Assembly: GCA_018970845.1 (NCBI GenBank)
Contig: JAGWVO010000267.1
Location: forward strand, 1 to 5,370
Length of the DNA: 5,370 bases
Reading direction: 5' to 3'
Source of the DNA: Planctomycetota bacterium
GTDB taxonomy: Bacteria > Planctomycetota > Planctomycetia > Gemmatales > Gemmataceae
The position numbers and the translations under genes are program-made. Below, one piece after another: positions 1-5,370 of this stretch. The notes under the pieces were generated by a model. The model had not been told where the DNA came from. It made no database searches and worked only from the letters and a program-made list of their open reading frames with translations. Each line of letters opens with the position of its first letter. The stretch's first letter is position 1.

Positions 1-2111
1 TTCCCCTCGGCGTCGAGGTTCATCGTGGTCTTGCACTCGGGATAGCCGCTGCATCCCAAAAACGGCTTGCCCCTGGCCACCCTCTTGAGCATCGGCTTGG
101 AACAGACGGGGCAGACATGGTCGGTCGGCTCCGGGGCCACGCGCTCGGCCTGCCCCTCGGGCCTCTTGATGTAATTACATTCCGGATATCCGCTGCATCC
201 GTAGAATCGCCCCCTCCGGCTGAACCTCTCCGACAGCGGCTTGCCGCATTGCGGGCAAGCCTCCTGGCTTGAGCCCAGGACCGTCTCGGCCTGCTTCAGC
301 GCCTCGGTGAACGGACCGTAGAACTCGTCCAGCACGGCGTTTCGGCCCATGTTCGCCGTCTCGATCCTGTCGAGCTGTTCCTCCATGTGGCTGGTGAACT
401 TCAGGTCCATGACCTGCTTGAAATGGTCGACAAGGAGGTCGGTCACCTGCATTCCGACCTCGGTGGCGTGGAAGCGCCTTTCGCGCTGCTCGACATATCC
501 GCGCTCCTGGATCTTGGTGATGATCGCGGCGTAGGTGCTCGGCCTGCCGATGCCCTCCTTTTCCAGGGTCTTCACAAGGCTCGCCTCGTTGAAACGGGGA
601 GGCGGCTGGGTGAAGTGCTGGCGGCCCGACAATTTCATCAGGTCGAGGCCCTGCCCTTCCGACAGCGGCGGAAGCTGGGGCTCCTCGTTTTTCGAGGATG
701 AAGGCATCACGCGACGGAACCCGTCGAACCGCAGCACCCGTCCGGATGCCCTGAACACCCCCTTGGATGCCGTCACCTCGACCGTCGTCACCCCGAACAC
801 GGCGGGCCGCATCTGGCTGGCGACGAAGCGGTTGTAAATGAGCGTGTAAAGGCGGAGCTGCTCGGACGGCAGCAGGCTGGCCAGGCGGGCCGGCGTGTAG
901 GAGAGGTCTGTGGGCCTGATCGCCTCGTGGGCCTCCTGCGCGCTCTTGCCGCTGGTGTAGCGATTCGGCTTCTCGGGAAGGTAGCGTTCGCCATGATCCG
1001 ATTGAATCCGCTCACGAACCGCCCGGAGCGCGTCATCGGAGACGCGGGTGCTGTCGGTTCGCATGTAGGTGATCAGGGCAACCTGGCCCTCGCTTCCCAA
1101 ATCCACCCCCTCGTAAAGCCGCTGGGCGATGCGCATCGTCCTGGAGGCCGAATAGCCAAGGCGGTTCGAGGAGACCTGCTGGAGGGTGCTCGTGGTGAAG
1201 GGCGCGGGCGGGCGTTCCTGCTTTTCCTTCTCCTCAAGCCGGGTCACGGTCCAGGTGGCGCCGTTGAGGTTGGCGAGCACGACATCAACCTGCTCTCGCT
1301 TGCCGGCCTCGAATTTCTCCCCCGCCCAGCTCACCAGTTCGGCCTTGAAGGTTCCAAGCTGGTCGCTTTCAGCCGCCTCATCGCCCTCATCCTCGGAGCC
1401 TTCCTCCGATTTTTTCCCAAATCTCTTGCGAGGGTTGGGGTCGGCCAGGACGATTTGCACCTGTTCACCCGAAAAACGGGCCCTGTCGACTGAACCGGCA
1501 ACGGCGAGCAGGGCCTCGACGGACCAGAACTCCTCCGCGACAAAAGCCGCGATCTCGCGCTCACGGTCGACAACCAGTTTCACGGCGACCGATTGAACCC
1601 TCCCCGCGGAAAGCTGCCGGGCCAGTCGACGGCTCAGGAGAGGGCTCAGGTTGTACCCCACGATCCTGTCCAGGAACCGGCGAGCCTCCTGGGCCTCCAC
1701 CCGGTGGGCATTGATGGCGCCGGCGGCGGTGAACGCCTCCTGCACGGCGTTCCTCGTGATCTCGTTGAAACGCACCCGGCGCACCTTCGAATCCGGCAGG
1801 TCGAGAGCCTGCTGAAGGTGCCAGGCGATCGCCTCTCCCTCCCGGTCGGGGTCGGGGGCGAGAAACACCATCCCGGCTCCCTTGACCGATTTCTTCAAGC
1901 CGGCAAGAACCTGCTTGCGATCGGCCAGCGGGCGGTAGGTGGGAACCCACCCGGCGGCGATGTCGATGCCCAGGCGACTCTTGGGAAGATCACGCACATG
2001 CCCCTTGCTGGCCGTGACCTCGTAGTCGGCGCCGAGATATTTCTGGATCGTCTTGGCCTTGGCCGGAGATTCGACGATCACGACTTGCTTCTTGATCTTG
2101 CGGGCTGCCAC
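1..2111 (-). CDS. topA: DNA topoisomerase I (type IA), 3' end beyond the window
   Basis: Type IA topoisomerase that cuts one DNA strand through a 5'-phosphotyrosine link and relaxes negative supercoils in the cytoplasm. My translation gives 703 complete codons with no stop; the C-terminus lies beyond base 1. The Toprim domain comes first: ESPAKAKTI with Glu14, then DPDREGE with metal-binding Asp87, Asp89 and Glu91. SAGRVQS follows at 168-174, the catalytic site ITYMRTDS at 347-354 with nucleophile Tyr349 (codon at 1065-1067), AHEAIRPTD at 394-402 and GIGRPSTYA at 520-528. Two four-cysteine zinc ribbons follow: Cys619/622/639/645 (bases 177-257) and Cys667/670/687/693 (bases 33-113); a third could lie outside. 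A Lys/Arg then Glu/Asp-rich stretch at 228-250 looks like an insertion. The GTG start at 2111 is chosen because AGGGAG lies six bases upstream and the Toprim strand KKQVVIVES begins just after it. Identification is very secure; the exact start is likely but unproven. Confidence 0.97.
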   Translation of the reverse strand, partial: MAARKIKKQVVIVESPAKAKTIQKYLGADYEVTASKGHVRDLPKSRLGIDIAAGWVPTYRPLADRKQVLAGLKKSVKGAGMVFLAPDPDREGEAIAWHLQQALDLPDSKVRRVRFNEITRNAVQEAFTAAGAINAHRVEAQEARRFLDRIVGYNLSPLLSRRLARQLSAGRVQSVAVKLVVDREREIAAFVAEEFWSVEALLAVAGSVDRARFSGEQVQIVLADPNPRKRFGKKSEEGSEDEGDEAAESDQLGTFKAELVSWAGEKFEAGKREQVDVVLANLNGATWTVTRLEEKEKQERPPAPFTTSTLQQVSSNRLGYSASRTMRIAQRLYEGVDLGSEGQVALITYMRTDSTRVSDDALRAVRERIQSDHGERYLPEKPNRYTSGKSAQEAHEAIRPTDLSYTPARLASLLPSEQLRLYTLIYNRFVASQMRPAVFGVTTVEVTASKGVFRASGRVLRFDGFRRVMPSSSKNEEPQLPPLSEGQGLDLMKLSGRQHFTQPPPRFNEASLVKTLEKEGIGRPSTYAAIITKIQERGYVEQRERRFHATEVGMQVTDLLVDHFKQVMDLKFTSHMEEQLDRIETANMGRNAVLDEFYGPFTEALKQAETVLGSSQEACPQCGKPLSERFSRRGRFYGCSGYPECNYIKRPEGQAERVAPEPTDHVCPVCSKPMLKRVARGKPFLGCSGYPECKTTMNLDAEG

Positions 2112-2117
2112 GGTGCT

Positions 2118-2123
2118 CTCCCT
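2118..2123 (-). promoter_or_regulatory. Ribosome binding site of topA
   Basis: On the minus strand AGGGAG stands six bases before the GTG at 2111. It is a good purine-rich Shine-Dalgarno match, and it supports GTG as the start in the absence of an in-frame ATG close by. Confidence 0.6.
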
Positions 2124-2128
2124 GCCGT

Positions 2129-2188
2129 TCCCCGGACTGCTGCTGTTGTAGATGACGGTTCGCCGGCTACAATCTGCATTTCCGGGGA
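2129..2188. repeat. Nested inverted repeats in the topA divergent region
   Basis: Perfect 8-base arms TCCCCGGA (2129-2136) and TCCGGGGA (2181-2188) enclose the TTGTAG/CTACAA dyad (2146-2151 and 2167-2172). The innermost part reads CGG-TTCG-CCG (2156-2165), a 3-bp stem with a TTCG loop. The centres of the two larger dyads differ by only half a base (2158.5 and 2159). The segment could be an operator region, a cruciform, or, if transcription starts further out, a leader hairpin ending five bases before the topA ribosome binding site. No T-run follows the arms on either strand, so it does not look like an intrinsic terminator. Confidence 0.5.
2145..2173. promoter_or_regulatory. Candidate overlapping divergent promoters built on a TTGTAG/CTACAA dyad
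   Basis: On the plus strand TTGTAG (2146-2151), a 16-base spacer and TACAAT (2168-2173, five of six matches to TATAAT) could form -35 and -10 boxes for the downstream membrane-protein gene, with a leader of about 90 bases. On the minus strand the same dyad reads TTGTAG (2172-2167), 16 bases, TACAAC (2150-2145), which could serve topA with a leader of about 27 bases. The -35 boxes match TTGACA only in the first three positions. The dyad itself is seen directly; its role as a promoter pair is inference. An activator or repressor site with the same symmetry is the main alternative. Confidence 0.35.
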
Positions 2189-2256
2189 CCGCCACCATGA
2201 TAAGGGCTGGCGTAATTCGTCAAGGGGACGGCCCGGTTCATTCGCTTGATCGCGTC

Positions 2257-2260
2257 AGGA
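2257..2260 (+). promoter_or_regulatory. Ribosome binding site of the 856-residue membrane protein
   Basis: AGGA lies seven bases before the ATG at 2268. An in-frame TGA at 2247-2249, seven codons upstream, leaves no room for an earlier start, so this site and the ATG fix the N-terminus. Confidence 0.6.
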
Positions 2261-2267
2261 CGGCATC

Positions 2268-4838
2268 ATGGCATTCAATCCCCTCGCTAGCATCCGCACC
2301 TATCTCCAGCCCATTATGGCGGTTGTGGCCATCATCACGATGTTTCTCTTCGTCTTCCAGTTTGGCCGGGGAGACATTTTCGAATCCGCCCTCGGATGGT
2401 TCGCGCAACGCGATCGCGGCAGCGAGGTTGTCAAGGTTTTCGGCGAAGCCGTCCATGAGATCGACCTCAGCAGGAATCGGGAGGACTTCGAAATCGCCCA
2501 GGAGTTCCTCAACAATTTCATCCGGTTCGGCGGAGCCGCCAACCAAGCCCGCATGATGCAACTGTTCAGCCGCAAGATCTTCACCACGGCGGGCACATTC
2601 AACACCCGGGCGGCCCAAGGCCTTCTCGATGCCGAAATCTGGAAGCGAACCGCCTCGCGGATGGGAATCGTCATCGACGATGAGCGCCTCCGGGAATTCC
2701 TGAATTCCCAACTGGGCACCGATCCGGCCAAGCCTTTCTGGGCCGCTGGCACCCGCTTTTCAGACATCGACTTCGTCAAGTTGATGTCGCGGGGCTCCCG
2801 GACGGGTGGTGGCTCAGATCGGGTGAAGGAAGCCTTGCGCACCCTCACCATCCTCACCATCACCCGCGACGCCGTGATGGGCACATCTCCCGAGATGTCA
2901 TTCCTGATGCCCATGGCCACCGAAGGAGCCAAGTTCACCCCCGCCCCGTCCGACCCCACGCCGGGGGAATTTGACGAATATTTCAGCGCGAGGCAAACGC
3001 GGGTTTCGGCTGCGATCGTGCCGGTTGTCGCTTCCGCGGAGTTGGCCGCCGAGGTTTCCAAACTGCCCGTTTCCGAACAGGAAATTCGGGATCTTTACGA
3101 CAGGTACAAGAATTCCGAACCGGTACCCGGCTCACCTTCTCCAGGGTTCATGACTCCCCGCCAGTACAAGATTTCCTGGGTGGCGGCCCGACCCGACATT
3201 ACCAAGGCCGTTTCCGCGCCGGCCTTGTTGCAGGCATCCCGGGTTTTGGCCCCATTCGTTTCGATCGGGGGTTTCGGGTCTGGTCCGGCTACCGCCTCGG
3301 CGCTATTCGCATGGGCCGACTCCACCACGCCCGGCCGAACCGAGATCGGTGACGACATCCTGCCCGGCGTGGCCTTCTGGACCTGGCTTGATCCGATGGT
3401 CAATCCGGTGGACCGCAGGCAGGCCGCCGGCAAGCTCGAGCCGATTGAACACAAGCGGATCGATGCGGCCTACAAGCCAGCGAGCCGGGATTTGCCCCCC
3501 GCCGTGCTCGCCTCGTTCGCATGCCCGGCCAATGGGCCTTGGAGCGCCTTCGCCCTGACCGCGGCGATACCGGAACTGCTCCCCCGCCAAGCCAGGCTCA
3601 CCCGTTCCGCCACTCTCGCCGCCCTTACCGCCTCCGGCCCGGGAGCCCACCTGTGGGCTCCATTGGCCCTGTCGGGCCATCCCGCCCCGCTTCCGGGTCT
3701 TGAGACCGTCGCGAAGGAGGCCGCCGCGGTCATCCTCGATGAGTCGCGGAAGGCGGCTTTCTCGCGCGTGGTGAATGCCCTCACCGAGGAGATCCGCAAG
3801 GCCTCATCCGACACATCGCTGGCGGGGCCGGGCCGGGCTGATCCGGTTCAAGCCGAGGAAAAGATACGCTCAAGCGCCCTTGCCGCGGGCCTTGCCTATC
3901 ACGCCATGCTCAAGCCGGCCGACGAGGAAGGTTTGCAAGCCGATTCCGCGGTTCAACCACTCATTGCCGCCTACAAGGAAAATGTCGAGGAAAACACTCC
4001 CAAGGGCTCACCCCTTGATCCCGTCAGGCGTGAACCGGACGCCGACTTCGGCGCCTATGTCCGAAACAACATCCGCTCGGCGTTCCAACCCCAGGAAATA
4101 GGCTCGGTTGGCGCGTCATTCGCCGATGCCGCCAAGCCCAAGAACCTTTACCTCTTTTGGGCCGCGGCCATCGAAAACCCCGCCGTCAGGCCCTTTGACC
4201 AGCAAGCCACCAAGGATTTGGTGCGCGCCGAGATCATCCGGCGACGAACATCCGACCGCCTCAGGGAAAAAGCACTCAAGGCCGTCGCCTCCCTTCGTGC
4301 CGGCTCCAACCAGGGAATGACCAATGATGAGGCCAAAAAGCGCCTCGCCTCAGTCGAGGAACTCAAGGGAGCCGGACAACCCCGCTTCATCGATTCGCTG
4401 AGCGCGCAAACCCGCACCCCCGCCGTGATGGCCAACATGCCCGTTTCCTACACGGCCAACCGAATTCCCCGTTCCGTGATTCGCTATCCCCGGCCTGACA
4501 CGCTGGAGACCTTGGCGGGAATGCTTCCCGGACAGGCGACGGTCATCAACGACATTTCCGGATCAGAAGTTTTTGTGGGCCTTGTCACCAGCGTTGTCTC
4601 GCCCCCGGCCGAGGATTTTGTCCGGGCTTATCAGGGAGCCACCGACCGCAAAACCTTGGGCGACAAGGATCAGTCTTACGGCGACTTGGCCAGGGACAGG
4701 CAACTCCGCTATTCCGACCGTCTGATACGGGATATCCGTCGCGATGCCACGGGCCGGGAACTCGACTCGGATGGATCGGTGCCCCTGCCCGAGGACATCC
4801 GCAAGCGGTTCGACCGGACGGAATCAGAAATCCCCTGA
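2268..4838 (+). CDS. Membrane-anchored SurA/PpiD-like protein, probable periplasmic folding factor
   Basis: An 856-residue protein whose exact family I do not recognise. Visible parts: a short N-terminus with Arg10; one hydrophobic membrane segment at about 14-33, likely an uncleaved anchor leaving the bulk outside the cytoplasm; a helical region at about 52-215 that opens with VVKVFGEAVHEIDLSRNRED, the pattern with which SurA-N/PpiD proteins begin after their anchor (val-x-val-x-gly, then an acidic helix). SEQEIRDLYDRYKNSEP (269-285) followed by PRQYKISWVAA (297-307) resembles the helix and strand leading into a parvulin domain. A long Ala/Pro/Leu-rich stretch (about 310-480) follows, then a charged helical part; ENPAVRPFDQQATKDLVRAE (636-655) with a basic helix to about 678 resembles the segment after the parvulin domain in PpiD. 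I do not see clear parvulin active-site motifs, so isomerase activity is doubtful and a chaperone or scaffold role is equally possible. The gene diverges from topA and its 3' end overlaps hflX by 15 bases. The coding region is secure; the SurA/PpiD relation is moderate. Confidence 0.75.
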   Translation: MAFNPLASIRTYLQPIMAVVAIITMFLFVFQFGRGDIFESALGWFAQRDRGSEVVKVFGEAVHEIDLSRNREDFEIAQEFLNNFIRFGGAANQARMMQLFSRKIFTTAGTFNTRAAQGLLDAEIWKRTASRMGIVIDDERLREFLNSQLGTDPAKPFWAAGTRFSDIDFVKLMSRGSRTGGGSDRVKEALRTLTILTITRDAVMGTSPEMSFLMPMATEGAKFTPAPSDPTPGEFDEYFSARQTRVSAAIVPVVASAELAAEVSKLPVSEQEIRDLYDRYKNSEPVPGSPSPGFMTPRQYKISWVAARPDITKAVSAPALLQASRVLAPFVSIGGFGSGPATASALFAWADSTTPGRTEIGDDILPGVAFWTWLDPMVNPVDRRQAAGKLEPIEHKRIDAAYKPASRDLPPAVLASFACPANGPWSAFALTAAIPELLPRQARLTRSATLAALTASGPGAHLWAPLALSGHPAPLPGLETVAKEAAAVILDESRKAAFSRVVNALTEEIRKASSDTSLAGPGRADPVQAEEKIRSSALAAGLAYHAMLKPADEEGLQADSAVQPLIAAYKENVEENTPKGSPLDPVRREPDADFGAYVRNNIRSAFQPQEIGSVGASFADAAKPKNLYLFWAAAIENPAVRPFDQQATKDLVRAEIIRRRTSDRLREKALKAVASLRAGSNQGMTNDEAKKRLASVEELKGAGQPRFIDSLSAQTRTPAVMANMPVSYTANRIPRSVIRYPRPDTLETLAGMLPGQATVINDISGSEVFVGLVTSVVSPPAEDFVRAYQGATDRKTLGDKDQSYGDLARDRQLRYSDRLIRDIRRDATGRELDSDGSVPLPEDIRKRFDRTESEIP
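3642..3679 (+). repeat. Two adjacent perfect hairpins inside the coding sequence
   Basis: GGAGCCCAC (3642-3650), a two-base gap and GTGGGCTCC (3653-3661) make a perfect 9-bp dyad; in RNA the stem would be about 8 bp with a four-base loop. Two bases later TGGCCC (3664-3669), TGTC and GGGCCA (3674-3679) make a second perfect 6-bp stem with a tetraloop. Both lie in the Ala/Pro-rich part of the membrane protein (around residues 459-471). No T-run follows, so neither is a standard terminator. They may simply result from GC-rich codons, or may slow the ribosome or polymerase. Confidence 0.5.
4824..4838. other. 15-base tail-to-tail overlap of two coding regions
   Basis: The membrane-protein gene stops with TGA at 4836-4838 on the plus strand, while hflX stops with TGA (plus-strand tca at 4824-4826) on the minus strand. 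The last four codons plus stop of each gene share these 15 bases, so there is no intergenic space for ordinary terminators and the two transcripts must have complementary 3' ends. Confidence 0.9.
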
Positions 4839-5370
4839 TCCGCCTGATTCCACCGGATCGGCCGGGCGCGCCCCCAGCCTCCTGAGCTTGGCGACATCCT
4901 CCGACGACGCCAACCCCTTCAGCCTCATCGTGACTCCCACCAGCTCCTTGGTGGCTATCTCGGCATGGGCCTCGGCGTAGGCCATCGCCTTGCCATTGGC
5001 GGCGTCCACGATGATGTCAAACCTCTCGAGGCCGCGGGCCAGTTCGGCGCTGACGGCATCCTCCAGCGACTGAATGCCCTCGCCCGTCCGGGCGCTCACC
5101 GCCACCGACCGCGGATGCCGGGTCTGGAGCACCTGCAGGTACGAGACATCCGGCAAGCCATCGATCTTGTTGAAGACGATCAAGGTCGGCTGGCCTCCGC
5201 AGCCAAGCTCGTCAAGGACCTTGCGCACCGCTTCAATTCGTTCTTCCGCATGGGTGTCCGAGGCATCCACGACATGCAGCAGCAGGCTGGCCCGGCGCGC
5301 CTCCTCGAGCGTCGCCTTGAAGGAAGCCACCAGGTGGTGCGGCAGGTCCCTGATGAATCCAACCGTGTCG
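4824..5370 (-). CDS. hflX: GTPase HflX, C-terminal part (5' end beyond the window)
   Basis: HflX is a GTPase that binds the 50S subunit and splits stalled or hibernating 70S ribosomes, acting in the cytoplasm under stress. The window holds the last 181 codons; the reading frame runs in from the right edge. It begins in the G3 motif, DTVGFIRDLP (residues 1-10 of the visible part), followed by HHLVASFKATLEEAR and LLLHVVDASD, both typical of HflX. G4 is NKID at visible residues 67-70 (bases 5160-5171), and G5 is SARTG at 92-96. The roughly 80 residues after G5 form the small C-terminal domain, ending in a Gly/Ser-rich tail. The G1 P-loop, G2 and the N-terminal HflX domain must lie beyond base 5370. 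A GTG in frame at 5330 falls inside the conserved G domain (the Val of HHLVASF) and is not the true start. Its 3' end overlaps the convergent membrane-protein gene by 15 bases. Other Obg/Era-type GTPases fit less well because of DTVGFIRDLP and LVASFKATL. Confidence 0.95.
   Translation of the reverse strand, partial: DTVGFIRDLPHHLVASFKATLEEARRASLLLHVVDASDTHAEERIEAVRKVLDELGCGGQPTLIVFNKIDGLPDVSYLQVLQTRHPRSVAVSARTGEGIQSLEDAVSAELARGLERFDIIVDAANGKAMAYAEAHAEIATKELVGVTMRLKGLASSEDVAKLRRLGARPADPVESGGSGDF
4835..4861 (+). terminator. Weak candidate hairpin at the stop of the membrane-protein gene
   Basis: Bases 4835-4842 (CTGATCCG) can pair with 4854-4861 (CGGATCGG) as an 8-bp stem with one G-T wobble and an 11-base loop. 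The stem begins at the stop codon of the plus-strand gene. It is followed by GC-rich sequence, including the palindrome GGGCGCGCCC (4864-4873), and not by a T-run, so it fits a 3'-end-protecting hairpin or a U-less pause site better than a classical intrinsic terminator. It lies inside the hflX coding sequence, which also constrains these bases. Confidence 0.25.

Noticed and set aside
33..257. Cysteine-rich repeated pattern considered as a separate zinc-finger protein
   Set aside because: It is continuous and in frame with the topoisomerase core and matches the tandem C-terminal zinc ribbons normal for bacterial TopA.
927..1493. 188-codon open frame on the plus strand, opposite topA
   Set aside because: It runs antisense through the catalytic region of a clearly conserved topA reading frame, its product has no recognisable domain, and GC-rich genes commonly leave such open antisense frames.
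1561..1950. 129-codon minus-strand open frame inside topA in another frame
   Set aside because: Its product is rich in Gly, Arg and Pro, typical of an out-of-frame reading of a GC-rich gene, and the true topA frame covers the same bases with conserved motifs.
2197..2199. ATG upstream of the membrane-protein gene as a possible earlier start
   Set aside because: It is out of frame with the gene, and an in-frame TGA at 2247-2249 excludes any start upstream of 2268.
1593..2249. 218-codon open frame on the plus strand, opposite the Toprim domain of topA and running into the divergent region
   Set aside because: Nearly all of it is antisense to highly conserved TopA residues, and its translation shows no family motifs; explained as a shadow of topA.
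2300..3061. 253-codon antisense open frame within the membrane-protein gene
   Set aside because: Arg/Ser-rich product without motifs, fully inside a gene whose start, ribosome binding site and domain pattern are good; treated as a shadow.
3303..3680. 125-codon antisense open frame in the middle of the membrane-protein gene
   Set aside because: Low-complexity Gly/Arg-rich translation in the Ala/Pro-rich coding stretch; no independent support.
4824..5330. hflX starting at the GTG at 5330
   Set aside because: The frame stays open to the window edge and the upstream codons encode DTVGFIRDLPHHL, the conserved G3 region; the GTG is an internal valine.

Overview
This is a GC-rich bacterial window with three protein-coding genes and almost no intergenic space. 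From left to right they are: a DNA topoisomerase I gene (topA) on the minus strand, its 3' end cut off by the left edge; a 156-base divergent intergenic region; an 856-codon gene on the plus strand for a membrane-anchored protein resembling the SurA/PpiD type of periplasmic folding factor; and the 3' part of hflX, a ribosome-associated GTPase gene on the minus strand, its 5' end cut off by the right edge. The last two genes converge and overlap by 15 bases at their stop codons.

Organism: topA and hflX are near-universal and identify no lineage. The long one-membrane-segment protein, with a SurA-N-like part, a long Ala/Pro-rich middle and no obvious parvulin motifs, reminds me of proteins from Planctomycetota, perhaps relatives of Isosphaeraceae. 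That is recognition from memory, not a search result, and is held with moderate to low confidence. I see no mobile element, tRNA, rRNA, CRISPR array or phage gene, and nothing that looks recently acquired.

How the genes relate: TopA relaxes negatively supercoiled DNA, HflX rescues or splits stalled ribosomes under stress, and the middle protein probably acts on the far side of the cytoplasmic membrane in protein folding or export. They form no pathway. The layout is a chromosomal housekeeping neighbourhood with one divergent pair (topA and the membrane protein) and one convergent pair (the membrane protein and hflX).

The most interesting non-coding signal is in the divergent region. A perfect 6-bp dyad (TTGTAG, 15 bases, CTACAA) can be read as overlapping antiparallel promoters for both genes. 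It is nested almost concentrically inside a perfect 8-bp dyad (TCCCCGGA / TCCGGGGA). I found no convincing new biological system; the rest looks like ordinary core genome with a few local oddities, listed as findings.
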